Source of the DNA: an uncultured Succinivibrio sp.
GTDB lineage: Bacteria > Pseudomonadota > Gammaproteobacteria > Enterobacterales > Succinivibrionaceae
Reading direction: 5' to 3'
NCBI GenBank assembly: GCA_900754255.1
Contig: CAAECI010000054.1
Span: 1 to 14,194 of the forward strand
Length of the DNA: 14,194 nucleotides
Shown: one piece after another, positions 7,178 through 14,194 of the stretch
Position numbering within the stretch: the stretch's first letter is position 1
Layout: each line of letters starts with the position of its first letter
Program-made: the position numbers and the translations under genes
Notes under the pieces: generated by a model
Databases searched by the model: none
Told to the model about the DNA's origin: nothing
Seen by the model: only the letters and a program-made list of their open reading frames with translations

Positions 7178-7245
7178 GTGCTTGTGATATAGGGCAAATA
7201 ACATGCATATTTATGCGTCGGTAAGATGTTGAAGGTGCTTGTAGG

Positions 7246-7259
7246 GTGATGTAAATCAC
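7246..7259. promoter_or_regulatory. CRP/FNR-like palindrome in the yajC promoter
   Basis: GTGATGTAAATCAC is a near-perfect palindrome. Read as GTGA-N6-TCAC it fits the CRP core; read as TGAT-N4-ATCA it fits the FNR core. The centre lies about 30 nt before the predicted start site, where a bound dimer would overlap the -35 region. Which regulator binds, if any, cannot be told from the sequence. Confidence 0.4.
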
Positions 7260-7265
7260 GGTTTT

Positions 7266-7276
7266 TGTGTTATATT
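7266..7276 (+). promoter_or_regulatory. Extended -10 promoter of the yajC-secDF operon
   Basis: TGTG-T-TATATT (7266-7276) matches the extended -10 form (TRTGn plus hexamer). The -35 region is poor. The start site would be near 7283, giving a leader of about 55 nt before the yajC ATG at 7338. The strong terminator just upstream supports a fresh promoter here. Confidence 0.5.
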
Positions 7277-7337
7277 GCACAACTGAATCAAAGTGTGCCC
7301 TGTATACGGGCTCTATTTACTGCAGGATTTAATTCAA

Positions 7338-7841
7338 ATGAATATTATTTCTACCGCATATGCAGCCGATGCCGCAGCACAGCCCGGCGGCGATCTTTCC
7401 ATGATCATCGTTCTTTCCGTATGTATGATCGCCGTTTACTTCTTCATCATGCGCCCCAATTCCAAAAAGCGTAAAGAGATGCAGAAGCTTCTCGACAATT
7501 TGTCGGTAGGTGATGAGGTTTTGACCAACGGCGGCATCGCCGGTCGCATTGTCAAACTTCCCGATAACAAGGAATATGTACTCGTTGACGTTGCCGACGG
7601 CGTCACCATGCAGATGAAACGCAACTATGTCGTAGCCGTGTTGCCAAAGGGCACTCTGCTTGCCATATCCGAGAAGAAGAGCGTTGCCAAGAAGAACGCT
7701 GCCAAGAAGGCTACGCCAAAGGACGGTGCACAGCTCCCCCCTGCCGTAGAGCAGAAGCTCGGTAACGCTGAGGAAGAAAAGGCCGAAGCTCAGGAAGCTA
7801 AGACCCCTGCCGAAAAGACCGAGACCGCCGAGAACAAATAA
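7338..7841 (+). CDS. yajC: Sec translocon accessory protein YajC with a long charged tail
   Basis: The 167-aa product carries the YajC core of about 110 residues: a short periplasmic N-terminus, one membrane helix (about 20-38), the cytoplasmic signature MRPNSKKRKEMQKLLDNLSV, GDEVLTNGGIAGRIVK and VAVLPKGTL. YajC associates with SecDF at the SecYEG channel. The ATG at 7338 is chosen because AGGAT lies about 9 nt upstream and the protein then starts like other YajC; an in-frame ATG at 7293 would add 15 atypical residues. Residues from about 112 to 167 form a Lys/Ala- then Glu-rich, low-complexity tail absent from the E. coli protein. It is the first gene of a long operon. Confidence 0.92.
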   Translation: MNIISTAYAADAAAQPGGDLSMIIVLSVCMIAVYFFIMRPNSKKRKEMQKLLDNLSVGDEVLTNGGIAGRIVKLPDNKEYVLVDVADGVTMQMKRNYVVAVLPKGTLLAISEKKSVAKKNAAKKATPKDGAQLPPAVEQKLGNAEEEKAEAQEAKTPAEKTETAENK

Positions 7842-7869
7842 GCGGCTCTCAATTCCTTCTTAATAAATA

Positions 7870-7892
7870 AGGCCGTGCCTACGGCACGGCTT
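7870..7892 (+). other. Intercistronic hairpin between yajC and secD
   Basis: A stem of about 10 bp (7870-7879 with 7883-7892, one G-U pair) closes on a 3-nt loop and is followed by TTAAATTT, which is too weak for a clear terminator. It sits in the only sizeable gap of the operon (71 nt). It could trim or protect the yajC end of the mRNA, or partly attenuate transcription, so that YajC exceeds SecDF (inference). Confidence 0.5.
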
Positions 7893-7912
7893 AAATTTCA
7901 AGAGTTTTCAAA

Positions 7913-9793
7913 GTGCAAAACAAATTCCCGTTGTGGAAGAACATTACGGTGGTGTTGATCATTATGATCGGTGCCTTCTTTGCTCTCCCCAATCTTTACG
8001 GTGAGGATCCGGCGTTGCAGATTTCCGGCGCACACGGCCTCGAGGTGGATGACGCCGCTTTAGATAAAGTTAAAAATGCTCTTGAGGCAAAGAACATCAG
8101 CGGCGAATATGAGCTGGAAAACGGTCAGCTGCTGGTACGCTTCAAGAATACCGAAGAGCAGCTGCTGGGGCGTGATACGGTCAATCAGGCACTCGATGAC
8201 AATTACGTCACCGCTTTGAATTTGGCTCCGGCTACCCCCGCATGGATGAGATCTCTGGGCATGCATCCGCTCAAGCTCGGTCTTGATTTGCGCGGCGGCG
8301 TTCATTTCCTCATGGAGGTGGACATGGATTCGGCCATGAAGAAAATGACCGATCAGCTGGTAAACGATTTCAGAACCGAATTGCGCAATGCCGGTATTCG
8401 TCTTGCAGGTGCAAGAGCCGAGGGTGAGAGCGTGGTGGTGGCATTCCGTGATGAGGCAACCCGCGATCAGGCCAAGAAAACCCTCCAAGAACGCCATAAG
8501 GATTTTAATTTACAAGATTATGACGGCAATGACGGTCGCTTCTACATTCGTGCGACCATGACTCAGGCCAAGCTGTCCGAGGTCAGAACCAATGCCGTTG
8601 ATCAGAATATCAATATTATTCGAAACCGCGTCAACGAATTGGGCGTGGCCGAGCCGCTGGTACAGCGTCAGGGTGCCGATCGCGTGGTAGTTGAGTTGCC
8701 CGGTATTCAGGATACCGCCCGTGCCAAGGAGATCCTGGGAGCCACCGCTACCTTGGAATTCCGTCTCGTGGACAATACCGCCGACGTGGGCGCCGCAGCA
8801 CAGGGACATGTTCCTGCTGGTACCGAGGTTCTTTACGATCAAAGACATTATCCCGTGGTGGTCAGCAAGCAGGTTATCTTAACCGGTGATCACATAGTCG
8901 ATGCCTCCTCAAGCGCCGATGAAAACGGTCGTCCTCAGGTAAATATCAGCTTGGATTCCCGCGGCGGAACCATTATGTCCAACTTTACCAAGGACAATAT
9001 AGGCAAACCCATGGCGACGAATTTCATTGAATTCAAGGCCATTGAAAATACCGATCCCGATGCTCCCAAGCCCGGTGACGCAGGCTACAAGCCGAAGTTC
9101 CGCAAGGTGGAGCAGATCATCAACGTCGCCACCATCCAAAGCCGCTTGGGCTCGAGCTTCCGTATAACGGGCATCAGCTCCAGCAAGGAAGCGCACAATC
9201 TGGCCTTGCTGCTGCGTGCCGGTGCACTCATCGCTCCCATTCAGATTGTCGAGGAGCGTACCATAGGACCGTCCTTGGGACAGCAGAACATCGACAACGG
9301 CTTGAGGGCCATGGTATACGGCGTGGTATTCCTCCTTGCCTTCATGATCTTCTATTACAAGGGCTTCGGACTTATTGCCAATTTGGCTTTGCTCTTCAAT
9401 TTGGTATTGCTGGTGGGCGTGATGTCATTCATTCCGGGAGCCACCATGACCCTGCCAGGTATTGCAGGTATTGTGCTGACGCTGGGTATGGCCGTCGATG
9501 CCAACGTGCTTATTTACGAGCGTATACGTGAGGAGCTTAGAGCCGGACGTCCCGTGCAGGCTGCCATTCACGAGGGTTATTCCCGTGCGTTCGTAACCAT
9601 TGCCGACTCCAATATCACCACCTTCATCACCGGCCTCATTTTGTTCATGGTCGGAACGGGTTCGGTCAAGGGCTTTGCACTGGTGCTGATGATTGGTCTT
9701 GCCAGCTCCATGTTCACCGCCGTGACTGCCTGTCGCGCCATCGTGAACTGGGTGTGGGGAAGCCGTACCAATCTTAAGAAATTGAGCATCTAG
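7913..9793 (+). CDS. secD: Protein-export membrane protein SecD
   Basis: The 626-aa product matches E. coli SecD (615 aa). With SecF it forms the proton-driven RND-type motor that pulls preproteins out of the SecYEG channel on the periplasmic side. The first membrane helix spans about 9-28 (WKNITVVLIIMIGAFFALPN). A large periplasmic P1 domain follows (about 30-450, including KLGLDLRGGVHFLMEVDMD and ELPGIQDTARAKEILGATAT), then five helices from about 462. The proton-relay aspartate is D529 in TLGMAVDANVLIYERI. Translation starts at GTG with a weak AAGAG site, and the N-terminus (KFPLWKNITV) aligns with the E. coli start (RYPLWKYVM). secF begins 11 nt downstream. Confidence 0.96.
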   Translation: MQNKFPLWKNITVVLIIMIGAFFALPNLYGEDPALQISGAHGLEVDDAALDKVKNALEAKNISGEYELENGQLLVRFKNTEEQLLGRDTVNQALDDNYVTALNLAPATPAWMRSLGMHPLKLGLDLRGGVHFLMEVDMDSAMKKMTDQLVNDFRTELRNAGIRLAGARAEGESVVVAFRDEATRDQAKKTLQERHKDFNLQDYDGNDGRFYIRATMTQAKLSEVRTNAVDQNINIIRNRVNELGVAEPLVQRQGADRVVVELPGIQDTARAKEILGATATLEFRLVDNTADVGAAAQGHVPAGTEVLYDQRHYPVVVSKQVILTGDHIVDASSSADENGRPQVNISLDSRGGTIMSNFTKDNIGKPMATNFIEFKAIENTDPDAPKPGDAGYKPKFRKVEQIINVATIQSRLGSSFRITGISSSKEAHNLALLLRAGALIAPIQIVEERTIGPSLGQQNIDNGLRAMVYGVVFLLAFMIFYYKGFGLIANLALLFNLVLLVGVMSFIPGATMTLPGIAGIVLTLGMAVDANVLIYERIREELRAGRPVQAAIHEGYSRAFVTIADSNITTFITGLILFMVGTGSVKGFALVLMIGLASSMFTAVTACRAIVNWVWGSRTNLKKLSI

Positions 9794-9804
9794 GAGACTT
9801 TGTC

Positions 9805-10752
9805 ATGATGCAGTTTATTAAGGAAGGGATTGTAATTCCCTTCATGAAGATTAAGGTCTTCGTTGAAATATTATGCTTTGCCATGGTCGTAGGCAGCATA
9901 GTCTCCATGGCTGTCAAGGGGTTGAACTGGGGCTTGGATTTTACCGGCGGTATCGTGGTCGAGACCGAGTATTCAAAGGCCGTCGATCTTGAAACCGTGC
10001 GCGCAGCTTACCATCAGGAGGGTATTGAGGGAACGACCCAGTATTCAGGCTCCACCTCCTCCGTAATGGTGCGCGTGGCTCCTAAGGAGGGACTTGATCA
10101 GCAGTCCGTTACCAATCGCGTAATGGCCGCCTCCAAGAGCATAGATCCGAGTGTCAGGCTTTCCCGCTCCGAATACGTCGGTCCTGCAGTCGGCGAGGAA
10201 CTGGTGGAAAGCGGAATTTTGGCCATTGTCGTGTCGCTCATCGCTATTTTGGCATACATTGCCTTCCGCTTTGAGTGGAGAATGGCTACCGGTGCCGTGA
10301 TCTCCCTGGCCTACGACGTTATCGTGGTTATGGGGGTGTTTTCGCTGTTCCAGGTCGAATATGATCTTACCGTGCTTGCCGCCGTACTTACCGTGGTGGG
10401 CTACTCACTCAACGATAAGATCGTGGTCTTCGATCGTATACGTGAAAATGCCGTAAGGTTGCCTAGAAATGTGGAAATGGAGCGCTTGGTGGATATCTCT
10501 CTGACCCAGACGCTCTCCCGTACCATCATCACCTCGGGAACCACTCTCATTACCGTAGTTTCGCTCATGATCTTCGGCGGTCCCATGATTTACGGATTCT
10601 CACTGGCTTTGTTCGTGGGTATAGTATTCGGAACCGCAACCTCCATCTACGTTGCCACCACTTGGACGCTGTTGCTGGGTATTACTCGCCAGCAGTTGGT
10701 TCCGCGCAAGGTGGAAAAGAACGAAAACGAGATCATGGAGTCAATGGATTAG
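9805..10752 (+). CDS. secF: Protein-export membrane protein SecF
   Basis: The 315-aa product matches E. coli SecF (323 aa), the partner of SecD. One N-terminal helix (about 18-38), the motif GLNWGLDFTGGIVVE, a small periplasmic domain and five further helices (about 133-295) follow the family plan. D204 in VVGYSLNDKIVVFDRIREN corresponds to the essential E. coli D213. Two ATGs lie in tandem (9805 and 9808). The SD TAGGAG overlaps the secD stop, which points to translational coupling and matched amounts of SecD and SecF. nlpI begins 7 nt after the stop. Confidence 0.96.
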   Translation: MMQFIKEGIVIPFMKIKVFVEILCFAMVVGSIVSMAVKGLNWGLDFTGGIVVETEYSKAVDLETVRAAYHQEGIEGTTQYSGSTSSVMVRVAPKEGLDQQSVTNRVMAASKSIDPSVRLSRSEYVGPAVGEELVESGILAIVVSLIAILAYIAFRFEWRMATGAVISLAYDVIVVMGVFSLFQVEYDLTVLAAVLTVVGYSLNDKIVVFDRIRENAVRLPRNVEMERLVDISLTQTLSRTIITSGTTLITVVSLMIFGGPMIYGFSLALFVGIVFGTATSIYVATTWTLLLGITRQQLVPRKVEKNENEIMESMD

Positions 10753-10759
10753 ACCGAAA

Positions 10760-11740
10760 GTGTCAGCTCTATCTTGCATCAGGGCCCTCGGCAAGTTGTC
10801 TGCCGCGGGCCTTGCTTTGTCTTTAGCCTCCTGCACCGCCACGAACTTTTCCGAGCCCGTGTCGGCTTCTACGTCCTTTGACGGTCCCTTTTCCATTGAG
10901 GCTGACAGGATCATGTTCGCACCTGCCGAGTATGACAGCGTGCAGCGCGATCAGATCCTCCTTGTAAATGTTTCGGGCCTGCTTGAAACCAAGGCCGTAA
11001 GCCCTAAGGATCGAGCCGAGGTTTTTTATGAGCTCGGGATCATTTATGATCGTCTGGGGCTTGAGGCTACCGCCCGCTCCATGTTTATGAATTCCCTGGC
11101 CGAGAACCGCCGTTTTGCCGCGCCCTATAATTTCGTGGGCATATACTTTGCCAAGGACGGTCGCTTCCAGGAGGCTCTTGATGCCTTTGATTCATCGCTG
11201 GAACTTGATCCGGACGATGTATACGTCAATTTCAACCGCGGTATAGTGCTGTATCTGGCAGGTCGCAGTGCGACGGCCTTGCCTGATTTCAGAGCCTTTT
11301 ACCGCTCCGATCCGGATGATCCCTATCGCCTTTTGTGGCTGTATTTGTGCGAGCGTGATTTAAGCGGCAATGAGGAGGCTCTTAAGATCCTGAGGCAAAG
11401 ACGTGATCGCGTGCCCATGCAAAAACGCAGGGACAATTGGGGCTACAACGTGGTGTCCTATTATTTGGGTGAGCGCACGGAGGACGAATTTTTCCGTGAG
11501 CTTAGAAGCCATGAAAAGGAAAAAGAGGTTTTCGGCGATCATCTGTGCGAGGGATATTTTTACGCAGGGATGCAGGCTTGGCTTGCAGGCGATGACAAAA
11601 GGTGTTTTGACTACATGACCTTATCTGCTGCCACCAGGCGATATGCCTTCCTTGAATATCGCAATGCACTTGTGATCATGCGGGATCTCAACGTCAAGCA
11701 CGGACGTGATCCGGGCCTTATACGTAACGGCGGCCTTTAA
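10760..11740 (+). CDS. nlpI: TPR lipoprotein NlpI
   Basis: The 326-aa product starts at GTG 10760, 7 nt after secF. It has a lipoprotein signal peptide (basic residues R9 and K12, hydrophobic core, lipobox LASC with C25). Downstream it follows E. coli NlpI: ELGIIYDRLGLEATARSMF, NFVGIYFAKDGRFQEALDAF and NRGIVLYLAGRSATALPDFR are TPR units, then LLWLYLCERDL and NWGYNVVSYYLGER. E. coli NlpI is an outer-membrane lipoprotein that scaffolds peptidoglycan endopeptidases and delivers MepS to the protease Prc. The product is about 30 residues longer than E. coli NlpI (294 aa). E. coli nlpI lies next to pnp, so this placement after secDF differs. The GTG is the only reasonable start that keeps the whole signal peptide; no ATG is in frame between the secF stop and the lipobox. 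Confidence 0.88.
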   Translation: MSALSCIRALGKLSAAGLALSLASCTATNFSEPVSASTSFDGPFSIEADRIMFAPAEYDSVQRDQILLVNVSGLLETKAVSPKDRAEVFYELGIIYDRLGLEATARSMFMNSLAENRRFAAPYNFVGIYFAKDGRFQEALDAFDSSLELDPDDVYVNFNRGIVLYLAGRSATALPDFRAFYRSDPDDPYRLLWLYLCERDLSGNEEALKILRQRRDRVPMQKRRDNWGYNVVSYYLGERTEDEFFRELRSHEKEKEVFGDHLCEGYFYAGMQAWLAGDDKRCFDYMTLSAATRRYAFLEYRNALVIMRDLNVKHGRDPGLIRNGGL

Positions 11741-11763
11741 ATTTATATTGCGGAGGCATGAGG

Positions 11764-12117
11764 GTGGATATAAAAAACACTAATGACGGAACCTTAAATG
11801 AGGCCGAGCTTAAGGAATTGTCCGCGCGTATGTTGCCGCAGGACGATGTGGAGATCATTTCCGAATTTTTCAAGGCCCTGTCCGATCCTACGCGCATCAG
11901 CATAGTCGACGCCCTGCAGCAGCACGAATGGCTGTGCGGATCGGAACTGGCGCAACTTTTGGGTATTACCAAATCGGCCGTGTCCCACCAGCTTTGCAAT
12001 ATGCGCCTTAATAAGCTGGTGCGCGTAAAGCGTGACGGAAAAAGGGTGTATTACGCTTTAAACGACGATCATGTAGCAAAGGTTTTCGCCATGGCCGTTA
12101 CCCACATTCATGAATAA
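11764..12117 (+). CDS. ArsR/SmtB-family repressor with an alpha-5 zinc site
   Basis: The 117-aa winged-helix protein shows the family core FFKALSDPTRISIVDALQ, the recognition helix region LAQLLGITKSAVSHQLCNMRLNKLV and the wing KRDGKRVYYALND. The last helix carries D101, H103, H114 and E117, spaced exactly as D104, H106, H117 and E120 of SmtB, the alpha-5 zinc site. C58 matches the alpha-3 cysteine of SmtB, but no N-terminal Cys or His exists to complete that site. Zinc sensing is therefore the best reading. The GTG at 11764 is preferred because GGAGG lies 7 nt before it; the in-frame ATG at 11758 is only 1 nt from that SD. The next gene starts 10 nt downstream, and the probable targets include this operon. 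I saw no clear SmtB-type operator nearby. Confidence 0.85.
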   Translation: MDIKNTNDGTLNEAELKELSARMLPQDDVEIISEFFKALSDPTRISIVDALQQHEWLCGSELAQLLGITKSAVSHQLCNMRLNKLVRVKRDGKRVYYALNDDHVAKVFAMAVTHIHE

Positions 12118-12127
12118 AGGCGATTAT

Positions 12128-13300
12128 ATGAGTATCACACGTCCTGTTTATCTTGATTATGCGGCGGCAACGCCTACCGATCCGCGCGTCATCAAGGAGA
12201 TGGTGTCATGCATGGGCATAGAAGGTGCCTTTGCCAACCCGCATGCCAAGGATCACGTTTACGGCTGGGAGGCGGCTGAGGCCGTCGAAACGGCCCGTGA
12301 TCGTATAGCCTCCCTGATCGGAGCATCTCCGCTTGAAATTTACTTCACCTCGGGGGCTACCGAGGCAAATAATTTGGCTGTACTGGGACTAGCCGATGCA
12401 TTATTGAAAAGGGGTGACAAACGTCGTACCGTGATCACCTCCTCCATAGAGCATAAGGCCGTACTCGAGGCCTGCGAGCTTTTGCAAAGACGCGGCTACA
12501 GGGTTATATATCTCCCGCCGCGCAGAGACGGGATCACGGATGTATCCATGCTTGAAAGCGTCTTCAGCGATGATGTATTTTTGGTATCCGTAGCTCAGGC
12601 CAACAGCGTTTTGGGATCGGTATGCGACGTGCATGCGCTGGCCTCCTTTTGCAGATCTCACGGCGCTTTTTTTCATACCGATACGGCCCAAAGTGCCGGC
12701 TACGTGCGTACGGACTTTGACAAAAGCGACGTGTCCATGGCTACGCTTACGTCGGAGAAAATATGCGGTCCCAAGGGCGTAGGTGCCTTATACGTACAAA
12801 GATCGCAATCTGTCCCCCTTGAGCCCCAAATTTACGGCGGCGGACAGGAAAAAGGGCTGCGCGGCGGAACGGTACCCACGCATCAGGCGGCCGGTATGGG
12901 CAAGGCCTTTGAGATCATGCAAAAAGAAGGAGCCTCTGATGCCGCCCGTATGAATGAGCTGCGCAACTACCTCATCGGGGCGTTGTCGCTAATTGAGGGC
13001 TGTCATATCAACGGCAGCACCGAGCACCACGTTCCCGGAATTTTATCCGTAAGCTTCGAGGGCATAGACGGAAAAATGCTTCTGCCCTCCCTGACGGCGG
13101 TTGCCGCCTCCGCCGGATCGGCCTGCTCGTCCTCCGAACTTAAGCCCTCATACATATTAAAGGCAGTAGGACTTACAGACGAGCTGGCAATGGCGTCCTT
13201 GCGGCTTTCGCTTGGACGTTTCTCCACTATGGAAGAAATGAAGACGGCGGCGGCGGATATTGCGGCGACAGTTGCAAGGCTGCGTCATGGCAAAAAGTAG
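12128..13300 (+). CDS. Divergent IscS/NifS-type cysteine desulfurase
   Basis: The 390-aa PLP enzyme aligns with E. coli IscS (404 aa), which takes sulfur from cysteine as a persulfide for Fe-S clusters and tRNA thiolation. Conserved are YLDYAAATPTDPRV, FTSGATEANNLAV, H109 (IEHKAV), D185 and Q188 (HTDTAQS), PLP lysine K211, GGGQEKGLRGGT and catalytic C333 (AGSACSSS). Three positions differ: S160 and V161 where IscS has N155 and E156 (VNNEIG), and E210 before the lysine where IscS has H205. The C-terminal tail of about 20 residues used by IscS for IscU contact is missing. ATG 12128 is chosen for AAAGG 7 nt upstream; ATG 12110 would overlap arsR by 8 nt. No iscU is visible in the window; pepB follows by 8 nt. 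A selenocysteine lyase-like or specialised sulfur role is possible. Confidence 0.85.
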   Translation: MSITRPVYLDYAAATPTDPRVIKEMVSCMGIEGAFANPHAKDHVYGWEAAEAVETARDRIASLIGASPLEIYFTSGATEANNLAVLGLADALLKRGDKRRTVITSSIEHKAVLEACELLQRRGYRVIYLPPRRDGITDVSMLESVFSDDVFLVSVAQANSVLGSVCDVHALASFCRSHGAFFHTDTAQSAGYVRTDFDKSDVSMATLTSEKICGPKGVGALYVQRSQSVPLEPQIYGGGQEKGLRGGTVPTHQAAGMGKAFEIMQKEGASDAARMNELRNYLIGALSLIEGCHINGSTEHHVPGILSVSFEGIDGKMLLPSLTAVAASAGSACSSSELKPSYILKAVGLTDELAMASLRLSLGRFSTMEEMKTAAADIAATVARLRHGKK

Positions 13301-13308
13301 GATGAATT

Positions 13309-14194
13309 ATGGAACTTAAGCTTTTTACTTATGAAAATTGTCCGAGCGACTTAATAAACGTGAGGCTATGTCTTGATACTGCACCACTGCCTTATGATCC
13401 GTCATGCGAATTGGTAGCAATCGACGCGCGGAGCCTCAACGTCTATGTCGCCCCCGACTGTATGTTTCCCATCATGCGCGCAGGACGCATTCTCGCCGCC
13501 CACGGTATTTTTAAGGTCAGACTTTTAAGCTCCGAGGAAATAAGCCCTTGGGATGCGCTTAATTTTTTAAATGCTCTGTATGACGGCCCCAAGCATTCGC
13601 TTGAGGTTAGTCTGCCCTTCCCGGACAGCAGTCTGCGCGTGCTGTCGTGGATGTTCGCCATGGTTTCGTCGGCTCGAAATTATGCCGATCTGGCATCCGC
13701 TCAGGTGGGTCCCGTTGCCTTGGTAAGGCTTATGGGCGATCTGTGCAAGCAGGCGGCCGCACTTGCAGGCGGTAAGGTCGACGTCAGGGTGATAGGCGAT
13801 GGAGACAAGCTTTTTGACCGTTACAGCGGTTTAAGAGCCGTCGGTGCCGGCAGCGAAAAATGCATGGGGATCATAGATTTTATGCCTGCGGGAAAGGAAG
13901 ATGCTCCCGTGGAGGTCGCACTTTGCGGTAAGGGCATAACCTTTGACTCGGGCGGCTACAATATCAAGCCTGATCACTATATGGACGATATGCGCACGGA
14001 TAAGACCGGGGCCGTCAACATGGCGGCGGCTTTGGCCTTGGCCATTGGAATGGGACTTAAGCGTCGCGTGCGTGTGTATTTACCCTGTGCGCAGAATCTA
14101 TTGACGGCCTCCTCCATGCTCCCGGGCGACATCATTTCTTATCCTGACGGCAGCGAGGTTGAGGTTTGCAATACCGATGCCGAGGGACGCTTGG
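13309..14194 (+). CDS. pepB: Leucyl aminopeptidase family M17, PepB type (partial, runs off right edge)
   Basis: The visible 295 residues match the first two thirds of E. coli PepB (427 aa), a cytosolic hexameric metallo-aminopeptidase that removes N-terminal residues from peptides. The two-metal site is intact so far: K208 and D213 in GKGITFDSGG, D231 in MRTDKTGA, and D290 and E292 in NTDAEGR, with catalytic K220 and R294. The segment after D231 (DKTGAVN) departs from the usual DMGGA. PepB rather than PepA is favoured by the GKGITFDSGGYNIK context and by the position behind a cysteine desulfurase: in E. coli pepB closes the isc operon. AGGA lies 6 nt before the ATG. Confidence 0.88.
   Translation, partial: MELKLFTYENCPSDLINVRLCLDTAPLPYDPSCELVAIDARSLNVYVAPDCMFPIMRAGRILAAHGIFKVRLLSSEEISPWDALNFLNALYDGPKHSLEVSLPFPDSSLRVLSWMFAMVSSARNYADLASAQVGPVALVRLMGDLCKQAAALAGGKVDVRVIGDGDKLFDRYSGLRAVGAGSEKCMGIIDFMPAGKEDAPVEVALCGKGITFDSGGYNIKPDHYMDDMRTDKTGAVNMAAALALAIGMGLKRRVRVYLPCAQNLLTASSMLPGDIISYPDGSEVEVCNTDAEGRL

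Noticed and set aside
7297..7311. GCCC/GGGC mini-hairpin in the yajC leader
   Set aside because: A 4-bp stem with a 7-nt loop is expected by chance and has no placement that suggests a role.
7293..7337. Upstream ATG extending YajC by 15 residues
   Set aside because: It has no SD, and the added residues are unlike any YajC; the ATG at 7338 has an SD and a family-like N-terminus.
10652..10759. Upstream ATG extending the NlpI frame into secF
   Set aside because: It would overlap secF by about 100 bp and place an Arg/Trp-rich stretch before the signal peptide. GTG 10760 gives a normal lipoprotein signal.
11700..11763. SmtB-type operator or separate promoter before arsR
   Set aside because: I found no convincing 12-2-12 inverted repeat or promoter pair in the end of nlpI, so co-transcription with the upstream genes is the simpler reading.
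13302..13319. ATG just after the desulfurase stop
   Set aside because: It opens only five codons before a stop; the pepB frame begins at ATG 13309 with a well-spaced AGGA.

Overview
The window reads as a chromosomal segment of a gammaproteobacterium with an outer membrane. Most genes are recognisable relatives of Escherichia coli genes: lapC/yejM, cnoX/ybbN, queA, tgt, yajC, secD, secF, nlpI and pepB. The gene order differs from E. coli around the conserved queA-tgt-yajC-secD-secF core. A lineage such as the Succinivibrionaceae is possible, but that is a guess from gene order and protein divergence. I see no insertion sequence, CRISPR array, rRNA or tRNA.

Left part, minus strand (1-2881): the start of an unrecognised gene runs off the left edge. 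It is preceded by a structured leader with a strong SD-sequestering hairpin. Upstream of it lie cnoX (chaperedoxin) and lapC (inner-membrane regulator of LPS synthesis), which form a tight two-gene operon ending in an intrinsic terminator. A 21-bp repeat occurs both in the leader of the left-edge gene and upstream of lapC.

Centre, plus strand (3025-7098): first comes a stand-alone protein that joins an HExxH metallopeptidase-like N-terminus to a von Willebrand A domain, like CobT-type proteins but with no AAA+ partner in view. A hairpin-rich intergenic region follows, then queA-tgt, two queuosine tRNA-modification genes, closed by a strong and probably bidirectional terminator.

Right part, plus strand (7338-14194, runs off the edge): an extended -10 promoter with a CRP/FNR-like palindrome precedes a compact run yajC-secD-secF-nlpI-arsR-cysteine desulfurase-pepB. 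All gaps are 71 nt or less, and from secD onwards 23 nt or less. The first three genes build the SecDF-YajC protein-export motor. NlpI is an outer-membrane lipoprotein adaptor that fits with envelope biogenesis. The last three genes (a zinc-site ArsR repressor, a divergent IscS-like desulfurase and a PepB aminopeptidase) look like a reduced isc-like locus with an ArsR regulator in place of IscR. The desulfurase has substitutions in its PLP pocket and lacks the IscS C-terminal tail.

The items most worth a second look are the divergent desulfurase under a zinc-type ArsR, the orphan HExxH-VWA protein, and the SD-occluding leader of the left-edge gene.
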